A DNA stretch of 64,000 nt, taken from Syngnathus acus. Its lineage: Eukaryota > Chordata > Actinopteri > Syngnathiformes > Syngnathidae. Shown piece by piece: positions 1-10,859 of this stretch. The position numbers and the translations under genes are program-made. The notes beneath the pieces were generated by a model, which did not search any database, was not told the origin of the DNA, and saw nothing but the letters and a program-made list of their open reading frames with translations. Each line of letters opens with the position of its first letter. Position 1 is the first letter of the stretch. The stretch covers positions 5,049,001-5,113,000 of the forward strand of contig NC_051096.1 of the NCBI RefSeq assembly GCF_901709675.1, given 5' to 3'.

Positions 1-1735
1 TTCTAGCAAATATTAAAAGCAGTTTTAAAAGCAATTGTAATTTTCCACCTAACTCCCAACCTGAACTCTTTCCGTATTAGGAGGTGTGACATATTTAAAA
101 GAACCGGAACAGGCGACGGAAAGGCTTACATAAGTGAATTGTGCATGAACTGTCAATTTTGAAAGTCGCTCGCGCGTTGTCAGTTGAAAACAGCGCCCAA
201 AAAGTTTTCCTCTTTTAAAACCATTGCTTCAAACATGTTCTCCACCAAGATCAATTTTAACAGCGGGAACTTTACAGAATACTCTCTATGGGGGTGGCAG
301 AAAAAAAAGATGTTCTTGAATGTATCAAGAAGTTCCTCCTTGGTTAAATCATTTTTATTTCTGCGTATACGTTTGTTGAAGGGCACCCATGTGAAGTGTG
401 CGTGTCCATGAGGCGAATTTATTCCGTGTATCTGGAAACCTTCACCTCAAAGGAGACGCTGTCACTGTTTATCAAAGTTGCCCACATCACACGCCGAAAC
501 ATTTATTATTAACGTGCTGGAAAAAGAAACACAGGACAAAACAATTCCAAATATTCTTAAGCACAGCAGCTGTGTAATGAATTGTTAACCCGACAACTTC
601 CTGTGCCGGAATTCATTCAAATCTTTATTTTGTTCTTTAAGGGAGGCTCTTTTAAAAACAAAATACATTCCAGGTCGTTTCATTCCAAGTTCCAACCATC
701 CTTTTTAAAAAATAAATCAAAAGTGTTTATGTGCAATAGTATGCATGCGTTGCCTTAAACATGCCTGCGTGAGATTTTGAAAAAAAAAAAAAAAAAGCAC
801 AGGAACCATTTTGCAGTTTTTTCTCCTGACAAGGCACTCCAGTCACACAAAATCACAAACTGCCCTCACCGTTTGAGGGAAAGCATTATTTCAACACCTG
901 ACTCGGCTCAAAGCGAGTCAGCTGTTTTTGTTTCTGCTGCCCGCCCGAGGGGCTTGTATCAAAAGGCTTTTGTACTTTCTCTTTTGTCCTTTGTGCAACG
1001 GCCTAGCTGTAAATATGACTAAAGGGGTTGTCAGCGACTGATACGCACACAAAAAACAAAATCATTCTTGAATTCCCTGAAATGTTTCACCATTTGATTT
1101 TTTTTTTTGCCATCTTAACAATAAACAAGACCTTTTTTTTTTTACTGCTGCCTTGTGGCTGATAATTAGCTTGGCACGCTTAGCGCATACTCAATGTGAC
1201 ATTAAATGGGAATGAATCAGTAGCATCAATAATTCCTTTTCTCTCTCTCAATCATTCTGCTTTACAAACAAGACGGTGAAATATTTAGTATTAGGATGAA
1301 GGCTCAGTAGCCACGAGTGACTTAAGCCGGGTAGGCTTTTTTTTTTTTTTTTGTGAGACAACACAACAAGAAAAATTACATGGCAACTGTGGTGACACCA
1401 CACACACAAATGATGAAAGCTAGTTAGCTTAGCTTGTAATTGGCTATCCTTCCGTGTCAAGTTAATACTGATATACTCCGCCCAATGTTGCTTGAACTAC
1501 AGTAAGTATTTTTTCGATTGTACCAAACTATTTTGATCGTAAGATTGGTTAAAAAAAAAAAAAAAGAACCAAATGCTCAATTTCGTCTCGCTTGTTGTCT
1601 GTGTCCATCTTAAAATGTCTCCTCCTTTCTTCTCCTGGATAGTTATTAATTTATCAGCCATGATTCCAAAGTTTGGTCCAAGCAGAAACTCCAACTCAAG
1701 TCCTTGAAGAGCAGATGTTTCCCTGGAAGGACCAG
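1..1735. other. 3' flank of kcng2, no gene recognised
   Basis: No open frame here resembles a known protein. The stretch holds A/T homopolymers (for example an A run near 780-796 and T runs near 1130 and 1338). A minus-strand AATAAA (TTTATT on the plus strand at 624-629) could end a long kcng2 3' UTR, but it lies about 1.1 kb past the stop codon. Confidence 0.4.
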
Positions 1736-4700
1736 TTAAGTGCAGGCCTGCTCCCTTTGCAGAGCCATGGACTTCCTTCTTTGTACGGCTGAGATGGCGG
1801 CCTCGCTGGGGCCGCGGTAGCTGTCCGTCTCTTGGGAGTCCTCGCTGTTCTGCGACTTGGTGCTGTCTTGCGAGTCCGGCTTCTGCCTCAGCGCTCGGTT
1901 CTGCTCCTCCTTCAGTTCCACGTAGGACCTGGAGAAGGTGTGAAAGATGGACGTGACGGGGAAAGCCATGAGCAGGATGCCGCTCAGGATGCTACTGAGC
2001 GCCACCACCTGGCCGGGGATGCTCCTGGGCACCATGTCTCCGTAGCCCACCGTGGTCATAGAGATGACCGCCCACCAGTAGCTTCCAGGGATGCTGGTGA
2101 ACTCCTGCTTGGCGCCGAACTCGCTTTCGGCGAGGAACACCAGCGGGGAGAAGAGCGCTATGGCCACGCACAGGAAGAGCAGCAGCAAGCCGAACTCCCG
2201 CGCGCACCTCCTCACCGTCAGGCCCAACGTCTGCAGGCCCAGCGAATGACGGGCCAGCCTCATGACGTAGAAGATCCGCAGCGCCCGCAGGACACGCAGG
2301 ACCAGGCCCACCTTCTCCAGGTAGTTGTTCCCAGAGCCCGCCGGCTTGCCGCCCACCGACAGCGAGTCGACGATGAGCGTGGTGTAGTAGGGCAACAGCG
2401 CCACCACGTCGATGACGTTGAGCGGCGTGCGCAGGAACATGCACTTGCTCTGGGTCTGGATGAAGCGCAGCACGAACTCCAGGGAGAACCACGCCACGCA
2501 CACCGTCTCCAGGACGAAGATGTTGAAGCACCTCTGGGAGCACTCCCCCTGCAGGGTCAACCCATAACGACATGAAGGTAAGTGACATCATTGTTTGTCT
2601 ACATGTGCTGCTGCATCATTTGTAGTCAAATATCAACACCGCATTGATTTGATTTGCATGCTTTGATAGCGTTAAGATGGCCGACGTTGTCTAAGGCAAA
2701 TGTATCTGCCTGTTTTAAATACGTTTGTAATTCTCTTTTGTTTGGCTCTTTCGGTGCTTCCGAAGTGTCAAGATGAATACGGAGGTGACATCGCAGTCAT
2801 TAAGTCAAAGCGTCTCGAGAGTCTCGCCTTGTGACTTTGTTGTTGCTAATGAACAAAGAAGGTGATGAACATCCATTAAGCGTACAAACAAAACAGAAAA
2901 AGCACCGACCCGCACCATCAAAGGTGTGCTGAAGAAAAAAAAAAAACTAATCTCTTTGTCATCAGTCGTTCGCCGTGCTCATGAATATTCCGGCGCATAA
3001 TTACAAGAAATCGTTTGGTTATTAAGCCAGTCGGGCCCCGAAGCGAGAACTGCTTGCTTTTTATCTTGACGCATTCACCTTTAAATCTTATTAAGCATTC
3101 ACTTTGTTTTATGCGATATACGCCAAGCCGTAGTCACAACTAGAAAAAGTAAAAAAATAAATAAAAAAAACAGTTGTTGCTCATGACAGCTCAAGACAAG
3201 CGTGGAAACTGTTGACTCCTCACCTCCACAATTTCTTCCATCTATTTGCCGGCCGTGTTTGCTTTGCATCAGCAGGCTCCAAAATGAATGTGTGTGTGTG
3301 AATAGTGTTGATGTGTGTGTCTTTTGAGGTGTCAAGATTTAGAGGAAGTGTTGGTCAACGTGGAGGGGGGGGGGGGATAAAACAAGAAAATGTTCTTGCC
3401 AGATGTCAATTAGCTTAAATGAGTCCCTAGGTGCTGTTTAGTCCCAAATGGGATTAGAATTTGAAGGCATGAGTGGCACTAATGGAATCAAAGCAACAAC
3501 AGTCTGCAAGTCTCAAATGCTCATTTAAACAGGATGTATATATATATTTTTTTTTACAAAGTACTAGAAAGACAAAATCTTATTTATGCCAGCTCCAAGT
3601 GCGCGAGAGAGAGAACAAGCACAAATCAGGTCCACTTGTGATGGATGGCACTTTTCTTTCCGAGGATGAATGTCACTCAAATGTGTCGCCTCTTCAGCAC
3701 GGAGGGCAAAAACCCTGACATGAAAATTTGGGAGGGTTGGAAAGAGAAACGATAAAATATGACATGTTGGCAATAGAAGAAGAAAAGAAATCTTTGCTAA
3801 ATGGACTGGCCTTTAGAAGAGTCAGACAGGCTGAGTGCGTGAGCATTAGGTCAGGTCATGTGACCATTTCCTGCCTTGCATTACCAGCCGATATGTCACA
3901 TTTCCATTCCGGCCCAATTTGTGCCTAACTTGCAACAAAGCAAAAAATGATTCCGCATGACTTATTATCACAGACAACACAAATACAAAAGGTTTTCCAC
4001 GTGATGCTTTCATTAGCGTGGCGCTAATGTAAAGACTGCCAAGAACGCCTAATGGATGCTCCGTAATGACGGCGGTGAGAGTGCCCGCCCTTCCGTGGAA
4101 GCAGACGCCGTAATTAGCTCAAGCACTTCACCACGCCAGAGTTCTATTGCAGCAAAAAAAAATGCTAGGCCGTCAACACGGGCAATATTAGCCGTGGCTT
4201 TTTCAAAAGTGTGCGTTCACTTATGCTGCTCTTAGACTGCTGTGACAACTGCGGGAACGGCAATAAACACGCTCTCCATCACTTAAAGGGCCGGTTTACA
4301 GTAAACGTCTTGATCTGTTTGGATTCACGCTAGCATGAACCCGAACAAGGTGGTAAAAAAATCACACGTAATTAAATGCAAGTAAAGAAAATGCAGGGTA
4401 AAAATACAATCGCAGGTTCTCGCCGAGGCGTCAGACAACGGTGGCTTTGTTTGCATCCGGCTATCGCTTTCTTTCTCGCCATGTGCTTCGTGAAGATCTC
4501 AGAAGTGATGTGTGAAGCTGTGCCAGCTCTTAAGTGGTCAAAGAAGTTAACTCTGCAAAACCTCAGCACGCTTTTAAAGATGAACATGTGTGTCCCAAGA
4601 CAGATAAAGACTTTGCTTCATGTTATCGTAGAGAAAGAGAGCCTTCATCCTCCCTTGATGAAGTGTTTGACAGATCGGTGAGGCGGCGGCGGCCGCTCTT

Positions 4701-6173
4701 TAATCACGCTCGGCTTATGCATCATTCACAAGGGAGAATTAGTGAAATGACATTGAGTCTCCCGGGGTCTCGAAAGGGGCAACACGCGGCTTGTTTGAGT
4801 TGGGATTACGCCGATGTTAGGTCGTGAAGCAATAATAGGCGAGTGTGTTGAGCAAATAGCAGATGATTAAAAAAAAGCAAAATCTGAAATAAACTCACAA
4901 ATCCCGACTCAATATGTTTTATCGCGTAAAAACACAAAAACCTCCACAATTGGTCAGAGGATGTGTATAAATTAGGATTTCACACTTCCAATTTGCATAA
5001 GCTTGATGTTATATAACATTATATATTTTTAAAAACGACTGGGAAGCAGAGGCGAGGAAATCCCAAATGGAGGAAACGCTCTTCATTTTCCGTGACCCGC
5101 GTGGTCGTTAGCTCGTTATGGTGTCGCCTTTGCTTCTGAGGCCCATTCTGTACGGAGCCACCATGCGTCCCTGAGCTTGTGTCTCTGTCACGGTGATTTA
5201 CTCGATGTGGGCCGCCGCATCAACATAATCTCAATTGTATTGAAGCGCCATGCATCCCTAAAGCGCTGTCCTGCCCACTTGTTCCTCTCTTATGAAATAG
5301 GGAATACTTATTTGAAGGTATCGAGTGCTCGTGAAGACTGCCGATACCAGCCACAGATACTAAATAATAAAAGGTTTCAAATTAATGTCGTCTAGTGGAA
5401 CTCACCCTTTCCTCCTCCTCCCTGAGGTCCGGCATGGTGCTGACGCAGAGCGTGACGGCGGTGATGGCGACAAACAAGACGGACAGGCAGGCGAAGATCT
5501 TGCCCGGGATTCCCGAGTGGGGGTTCTCCACCATGTCCCTCAGCCTGCGCATGCAGCCGCCCTCAGGCGCGTCGTCCGGGTCGACGGCCGACTGGCAGCT
5601 CTCCTCGCTGGGCGGCGGCGCCACCGGCTCGTTCTCCTCTTCCTCAAGCCTCCGCATCTCCTTGTACTCCTCCTGGCGAAGCCGCAGCTTCCTCAGGCAG
5701 CACCAGTCCAGTTTGTTCTCCTCCACGCCCCAGTAGAGCAGTTCCTCCTGGAAGGACAGGGCGCACATCTCCCTGAGCAGCCGCAGCTTGCCCGCCGCCA
5801 GGAAGGTGACGATGGTGCGGAAGGCCGACGGGCTGCGGTCGAAGAAGAACTCGTTGCGGCTTCCGTCGTAGTCGTCGCACACGTCCATGATCTCGGCTTC
5901 GTTGCTGCAACCCCGAAGCTTCCCCAGCCTGGTCAAGGGAAACTCATCCAAGGTGGACCAGGGGATGCGATACTTGATGCCGCCCACGTTGATGATGGCC
6001 ACCGCGTCATCGGCGTCCGTCTGGCGGGCTTGCGGCTTGGCCAGGCGTTGGGCCCGCTTGTAGAAGACACCCTTCTTGGCGGACACCTCCTGCGGGTTCT
6101 GCACCCGCTTGAAGTGGAAAGTGGTGAACTGGCGATCGGCGCTGCCGGCCAGGAAAGCCACCTCCTGGTACAT
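1736..6173 (-). CDS. kcng2: Voltage-gated potassium channel modifier subunit, Kv6 (KCNG) family, best fit KCNG2
   Basis: This is a silent Kv alpha subunit of the plasma membrane. The family does not conduct alone but co-assembles with Kv2 subunits and shifts their gating. There are two coding exons on the minus strand: 5406-6173 (256 codons, ending AGG|GTGAG) and 1736-2548 (starting CAG|GGGGAG), joined in phase 0 to give 526 aa. A T1 tetramerisation domain starts near residue 60 (INVGG, CDDYD, NEFFFDRSPSAF). S1 is near 230-250, S2 near 264-284, then an arginine-rich S4 (RVLRALR) and the selectivity filter TVGYGD. In S6 the Kv2-type PXP hinge is replaced by FPVTSIF, which is diagnostic of silent Kv6 subunits. 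The start ATG lies in a good context (gccgccATG). KCNG2 is preferred over KCNG1/4 from similarity around S2 and the pore, and because ctdp1 lies upstream on the same strand, as in human. The protein is longer than human KCNG2 (about 466 aa), mainly at the termini. Family certain, paralogue likely. Confidence 0.9.
2549..5405 (-). other. Single coding-region intron of kcng2
   Basis: This 2.86 kb intron is bounded by GTGAG and CCCTGCAG on the minus strand. It contains a G12 run (3365-3376), a TATATA/T tract near 3540 and a short dispersed repeat near 5302-5353. No other exon or RNA gene was recognised. Confidence 0.7.
5302..5353. repeat. Short dispersed repeat, copy 1
   Basis: About 50 bp closely resemble 56467-56521: both carry TATCGAGT, then GACTGC and GATACCAG with matching spacing. 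GGTATCG and CGATACC form an inverted pair inside it. The family is unnamed here; it may be a piece of a larger fish interspersed repeat. Confidence 0.5.
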
Positions 6174-8355
6174 GGCGGCTGCGTTGCTTCACGACGGAGG
6201 GCAATAGGGTCGCGGCTCGTCAGCCATTCAGCAACACGCCGCCGCTCTGTCGCCCACGCACAAACACAACGGCGCCTGCGTCAAGAAACTGTGAGTAGAA
6301 AAGCCCTCTGATGCTGTTATGGTACCAGGAGTGGAAAGTACTTTCAGTACTTTAAGTCCAGGCCAGTATTGAAAATATACAGCTGAGTGACATTTCACTA
6401 TGTCATTAAAGTGCTTACCACTACGCCCTCTTGTGGACAAAATTACCTTCAATTTACTTTGAATTTACACCCCTATTACCAAGCTAAAAAAAAAAAAATG
6501 CTGTCTTATTTCTAAATCAATAGGCTGAGGAACAACATCAAACAAGTACATTATTCCTGCAACGTGCTTAAGAACTGCACACTCAGCGTCAAAAGGAAGA
6601 AAATAGAAAACATGCATTAGCCATATTACACGCCTCTCAAGTGCAACGGCGCTCTAATACGCGCCATCGCAAGAGCTCGCATTATGCGAGTCTACTCTTG
6701 TGTGGCACACCAAAGTCTCCACATGAAAGAACTAATGGCTTGAAAGGAAGGCGAAAGGGAGCAAGAAAGGAAAAGAAGCAGCTACTCCGGCGCTCTCCAT
6801 GGGAAAACAACAGATTGCAGTTAAGACACTCGATCATGTTCTTTTATCATGTCGGAAGTTGTTGGATTTTTTTTCCCCCTCCCTAGACTTATCTCCAGCT
6901 CCACACGGATGCAAGTTCACGCTAACAAGCTGAGACACGTCGTTTTTTATTTAAGGCGAGCATCTGGAGCTCACAGTCCTGCCGGTGTAAAATAGTTAAA
7001 ACACTTCGAGTTTGCTTTGTTTAAGTCTAGAAATGGCGCGTTTCAATCTTCACATTGTGCAAAACTCAAAAGTCGCTTCAACTTCATAAAGAAATCCAGA
7101 CCGGTATATTTATTAGGCACAGTTCAGTTGTATTTAACTTTAATGTGCGCTGATCATTTAAGTATATGGAAGCTAGTAAAAAAAATCGCAACATGCTTTG
7201 TCAAAGCTTATATAATGCGTAGACACAAAAAGCACTCATTAATTATTGATCCTGTTTATTATGAAAAGGCTTCGAATAGCTCACAATGAAGTATTTGTCG
7301 TGCAGAACATTAGCGCTCTCATTAGGTACGTTTTCAAATTTATTCTGATTCATTCGTTTTCTAGTGCGTCGGTAATGTCGGGACATTTTCACTTAGGTGT
7401 TGACTCGCTTTTGTTGCCAAAGAATGTGAGGGTTTTATTCCCTTTTGTGCAGTACAGTACTGATTAGCACGCCCTCACCCACTTCCTCTCCTCACCCCCT
7501 ACTGACAAGCTTCCTAAGCAGCCTGATTGGTCTCCCTCCATCCTCCTCACAGGGTCCTCTCCGCTCAGAGCGCCAGACGAATGGCGGCAGGCAAATGAGG
7601 CCGAGAGAGATTGATGCAAAATAACCGTTGAGTGCTGCTGCAATCGTCTGAGAGAGGACTTGTCACATGAGAGCCTTTGACCATCTGCCCCCACTGAGAG
7701 GCTTCGGCCAACTTTAGAAAGGTCAGTGTCCAATTGCGTTTGTTATGTCGAAGGATATTGCACAAGCACGATAATAAACATATCATTACTGTAGCAACAA
7801 TGACCATGCATTTCATTTTTTTTATTTTCTTTGTATTTTTAAAAATCTTGCAAACATTATTTAATAATAAAATCACTGGCCATACTTTTATTTTTTCAAA
7901 GTTCATTTTTTTATATTAATTGCAATGGTAGTAACTTCTATGAATAGTTTATGGGTCAGATGATTGGAGGGCAATATTATTAAATAATTCACTCATTAAA
8001 ATGAGGCTAACACTTATAAGGGTGACAAATGTGACAAACTCTCGGTGTCCTCAGCATGCATCACCACACGCACGCACGCACGCACACACCCACTATGCCG
8101 TCATGTCTGTGCTCAGTTAAAAGTGTGCATTTGTCTTCATTTATGAAGAAATGTGTCCTGAATTGAGCGCATCCAAGTCTCCCCTTAGGAGCAGAGCAGA
8201 AAGTAGCATCGGTGTGCACCATTAACCCTTGTCTGCATGTACTCAGCTCTCAATTGACACATCACACTCCTAAAATCATTTTGACTCCCTTCATTTTCTC
8301 AGCGATTCACGCGTAAAAACAATTGTCAATGCATTAAGGGAAAAACGCGACTCAC
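6174..8355. other. Upstream region of kcng2
   Basis: A minus-strand splice acceptor (TTCTACTCACAG) at about 6288 fits a 5' UTR exon ending in the kcng2 start codon. Further out there is a CACG/CACA tract (about 8067-8090). No other gene was recognised. Confidence 0.4.
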
Positions 8356-8440
8356 CCAGCTGGCCGACTCCGCGTCCATCTGCTTCAACGTGTTCCACGC
8401 GCAGGCGTCGAGGCGTCGCATGCCGCCAAGTTTCCCACGC
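8356..8440 (-). other. Possible untranslated first exon of kcng2
   Basis: On the minus strand a CpG-rich block ends in a strong donor, AGCTGG|GTGAGT, at 8356/8355. It could splice to the acceptor at about 6288 that precedes the kcng2 ATG. An ATG within the block runs open to the donor, but in either plausible acceptor frame it meets a stop before the kcng2 start, so it would be an upstream ORF. The 5' boundary is unknown. Confidence 0.3.
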
Positions 8441-8894
8441 ACACGCCACGGGAAAACAGGGGGGAGGAAAGCAAGGCGAGCGCCGGCGAGTCCACCCAGA
8501 TGCGCATTTTACGCGCACGAAGCACACGAGGAAAAACTGCACTCACACATGCATTCACAGAGTTCCGCTTTTTTCTGTCACGCTCCTTCACGAAGCTCAT
8601 CTGAGCGTGGACACAAAGGAAGGGAAAAAGGGAAAAGCAGTTTCCAAGAGGGTGATGCTTCTCCCTGCGCTGTGTGCGCGCATGTGTGTGTTCAGCGTCA
8701 TTGGGGTTGTTTGTCATCCACTTCCTCTCTCTTCACTCCAATTAAGTGGCAGGCATACTGTCATTTAAAAGAGCTCCACTGTACATGTCGGGATTCACCA
8801 TTAAAAAAAAATCTTGAGCCACATTTTTTTTGCGTTTTTATCATACAATGTCACGTTCAATTACATAAGGCATTCAACGTCAAACCCATCGTGG

Positions 8895-8957
8895 TATAAA
8901 TGGTTAGTACTGCAGGCTAGAATTTGGGATTCGCTGGTTCGAATCCTACCTCAATTC
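8895..8957 (+). repeat. tRNA-like SINE head (degraded)
   Basis: A B-box-like GGTTCGAATCC at about 8937-8947 follows an A-box-like ATGGTTAGTACTG by tRNA-like spacing. No acceptor stem closes, so this is a SINE or tRNA pseudogene remnant. Confidence 0.35.
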
Positions 8958-9227
8958 TATTTAAGTCATCTAGTGCTTTCATTCGCAACAGCATATCTTT
9001 TACGAACAGGAACCGATGTCTTGATGTATAAAAAAATAAAAATAAAAAAAAGGGGGTTGCAAAGGGAAGACAGGGTTGGAGTTTGGGGTGTAGTCATAAA
9101 GTCCACAGGGAACGTGAGCCGTGGAAGTTGACCAAATCACAATGAATGCCAACCACCTCCCTCAATCATTCCTTTTGGTTAGTCTGGACGTATGCATAAT
9201 GTATACTTAACAGAAATTCGAAATTTC

Positions 9228-9306
9228 TACGTCCAGATGGCCGAATGGTATAAGACTTGCGCCAGCGTACGGGAGATTTTGGTTCGAGACCCGCTCGGGG
9301 TAACAT
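9228..9306 (+). repeat. tRNA-Leu/Ser-like SINE head or tRNA pseudogene
   Basis: An A-box-like TGGCCGAATGGT and a B-box-like GGTTCGAGACC are spaced as in class II tRNAs. The T-stem and acceptor stem do not pair properly, so an intact tRNA is unlikely. It sits next to a second tRNA-like unit on the opposite strand. Confidence 0.45.
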
Positions 9307-9324
9307 TTACTTATTAAGAAGATC

Positions 9325-9392
9325 CGGGCGTAAGCATCGAATCCGAGTCTGCTGGACCCAGGTCCAAGCCTTTAACCACTTGGCTAGTTAAG
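9325..9392 (-). repeat. tRNA-like SINE head, opposite orientation
   Basis: On the minus strand, TAGCCAAGTGGTTAAAGGC is a good Leu/Ser-type A box, and GATTCGATGC downstream resembles a B box. With 9228-9306 it forms a facing pair of tRNA-like units. Confidence 0.4.
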
Positions 9393-9559
9393 ATGTATGT
9401 ATTTAGGCAATCTATGTCTAATTCCTGAGTCCGGACACATACCCGATAAATATGAGTAAAAAATTCCGAAAACTTTTACTTTGGGCGTGCTTACGAGTGC
9501 TAACGTGCAAGCTAAAAAGTTTGCACGAGTGTTGGCAGCTATCTTCTTCTACGACCTTA

Positions 9560-10830
9560 AATTGCATCAAACATTTACTTGGTGCACGTGTCGAACAAAA
9601 TGTAAGTATTTGACCGGGGGTAAGTAGATATTATTAAAGCAAGCAGCGTGTGAAAAGAAAACCATCAAACATTTTGCAGCGTCTGAACGACAGCGCCGTT
9701 CAGCCGAAGGTAAGTAGACAAAACCATTGCTTAGCTTCATTACAGAATAAATAAAATATTTTTTATGCATGCGTGTTAATTGCCTAATGTCTGTCTGCAG
9801 GTGCGACGCTTCAGAATTGGCCTCAAATGGCTTGACTTTCTGTGCGATTTAAGTGAACTTTTTTTTTTTTTTTTTTAATAGACTGCATCTAATTGTCTCA
9901 TTTCTGTCCACAGGCCTGCATCTGCAAAAGGACCAGATTCACTGCAAAAAAAGGCAAACTTTTTATTTTATTTTAGAATATATCTATTAAACTCATCTTT
10001 GTCTCTGCAGGTTCCAAAATGGCCGAATTGCTGTCCTTTGAGGCATGGCTTCATGAGATGTTTACAGGTCTACTCTTGCTAAGAATGTCAACCAAATGCC
10101 ACATTGCTAATCCAAACCAACTCGTAAGGCTGAAAGTTTAAAAGTACAATGTTACCGTGTCTTTCAGGCCAGCAAGCTGCGGTTGGAGAGAAGGCCATTG
10201 CTGCTCAGCGCTCTTCACTGGTGAAAAACACACATGCACCTACAAATGTTTGTGAAAGTTATTCCAACATGTGCATTTTCTTCTGGTTTTCTCCACCAGG
10301 TGGTGCCAAAGAACCTGCTTCCTCCAGCGTAAATCGACTGGTAAAATAAAGTTTGAACCTGTTGCAATGACAAACTGGATGAATTTAAGTGCTTGACCCA
10401 TTTCTTGTTCCAGGTGGTGCTGGTGCAGGGAAACGAGGCGTTGTGACAAACTTCCTGTCCAACATGCTGACAGGTGATGTAACTTTCCAAGATTGTTACG
10501 TTAAGAGCACTAACCTGCTTTTTCTTTCTCTTCATGCAGCGCTGTTTCCAGTAGGAGTGCCACCAAGACCATCCACCTGCTGTCCAAAGTGATTAATTCT
10601 CTAAAACTGCAGAAGGTCCTCAAGGCTGCCTCCATTTTTAGTGTTCAAGTGCAAATAAAGTGACTAAATTGCAGCTTGACTGTTCCCTCGTTTGTGTTGT
10701 GTGCAGGTGTCCATCTTGGAGAGTCTTTGCAACATTTCAGGAGCTCGGTCTGCTGTTTATCGTCTGAGATTCCACTTGAGAATCTGTGGGAGATTCAAGT
10801 CTACAGTTGAAAATAAAAAAGTAAACTAAA
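9560..10830 (+). other. Run of exon-like blocks, possible spliced noncoding transcript
   Basis: Short blocks are bounded by acceptor-like (tgtctgcag, gtctctgcag, tctttcag, ctccaccag, ttgttccag, cttcatgcag, gtgtgcag) and donor-like (GTAAGT, GTGAAA, GTAAAA, GTGATG) sites, with gaps of about 65-100 bp. Clear blocks are 10011-10066, 10168-10220, 10300-10340, 10414-10473 and 10540-10590. AATAAA-type signals occur at about 10654 and 10811. No long frame survives splicing: the frame opening at ATG 10019 stops in the third block. No snoRNA C/D boxes were found in the gaps. This could be a lncRNA, a decayed gene or chance. Confidence 0.25.
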
Positions 10831-10859
10831 AATGAATCGTGTCTGTTCCTTTTCATTGC

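Noticed and set aside
1832-2575. 247-codon plus-strand open frame opposite kcng2 exon 2
   Set aside because: Antisense shadow of a GC-rich coding exon; composition is Arg/His/Gln-rich with no domain.
5385-6311. 308-codon plus-strand open frame opposite kcng2 exon 1
   Set aside because: The minus strand encodes a clear T1 domain; the plus frame is a shadow.
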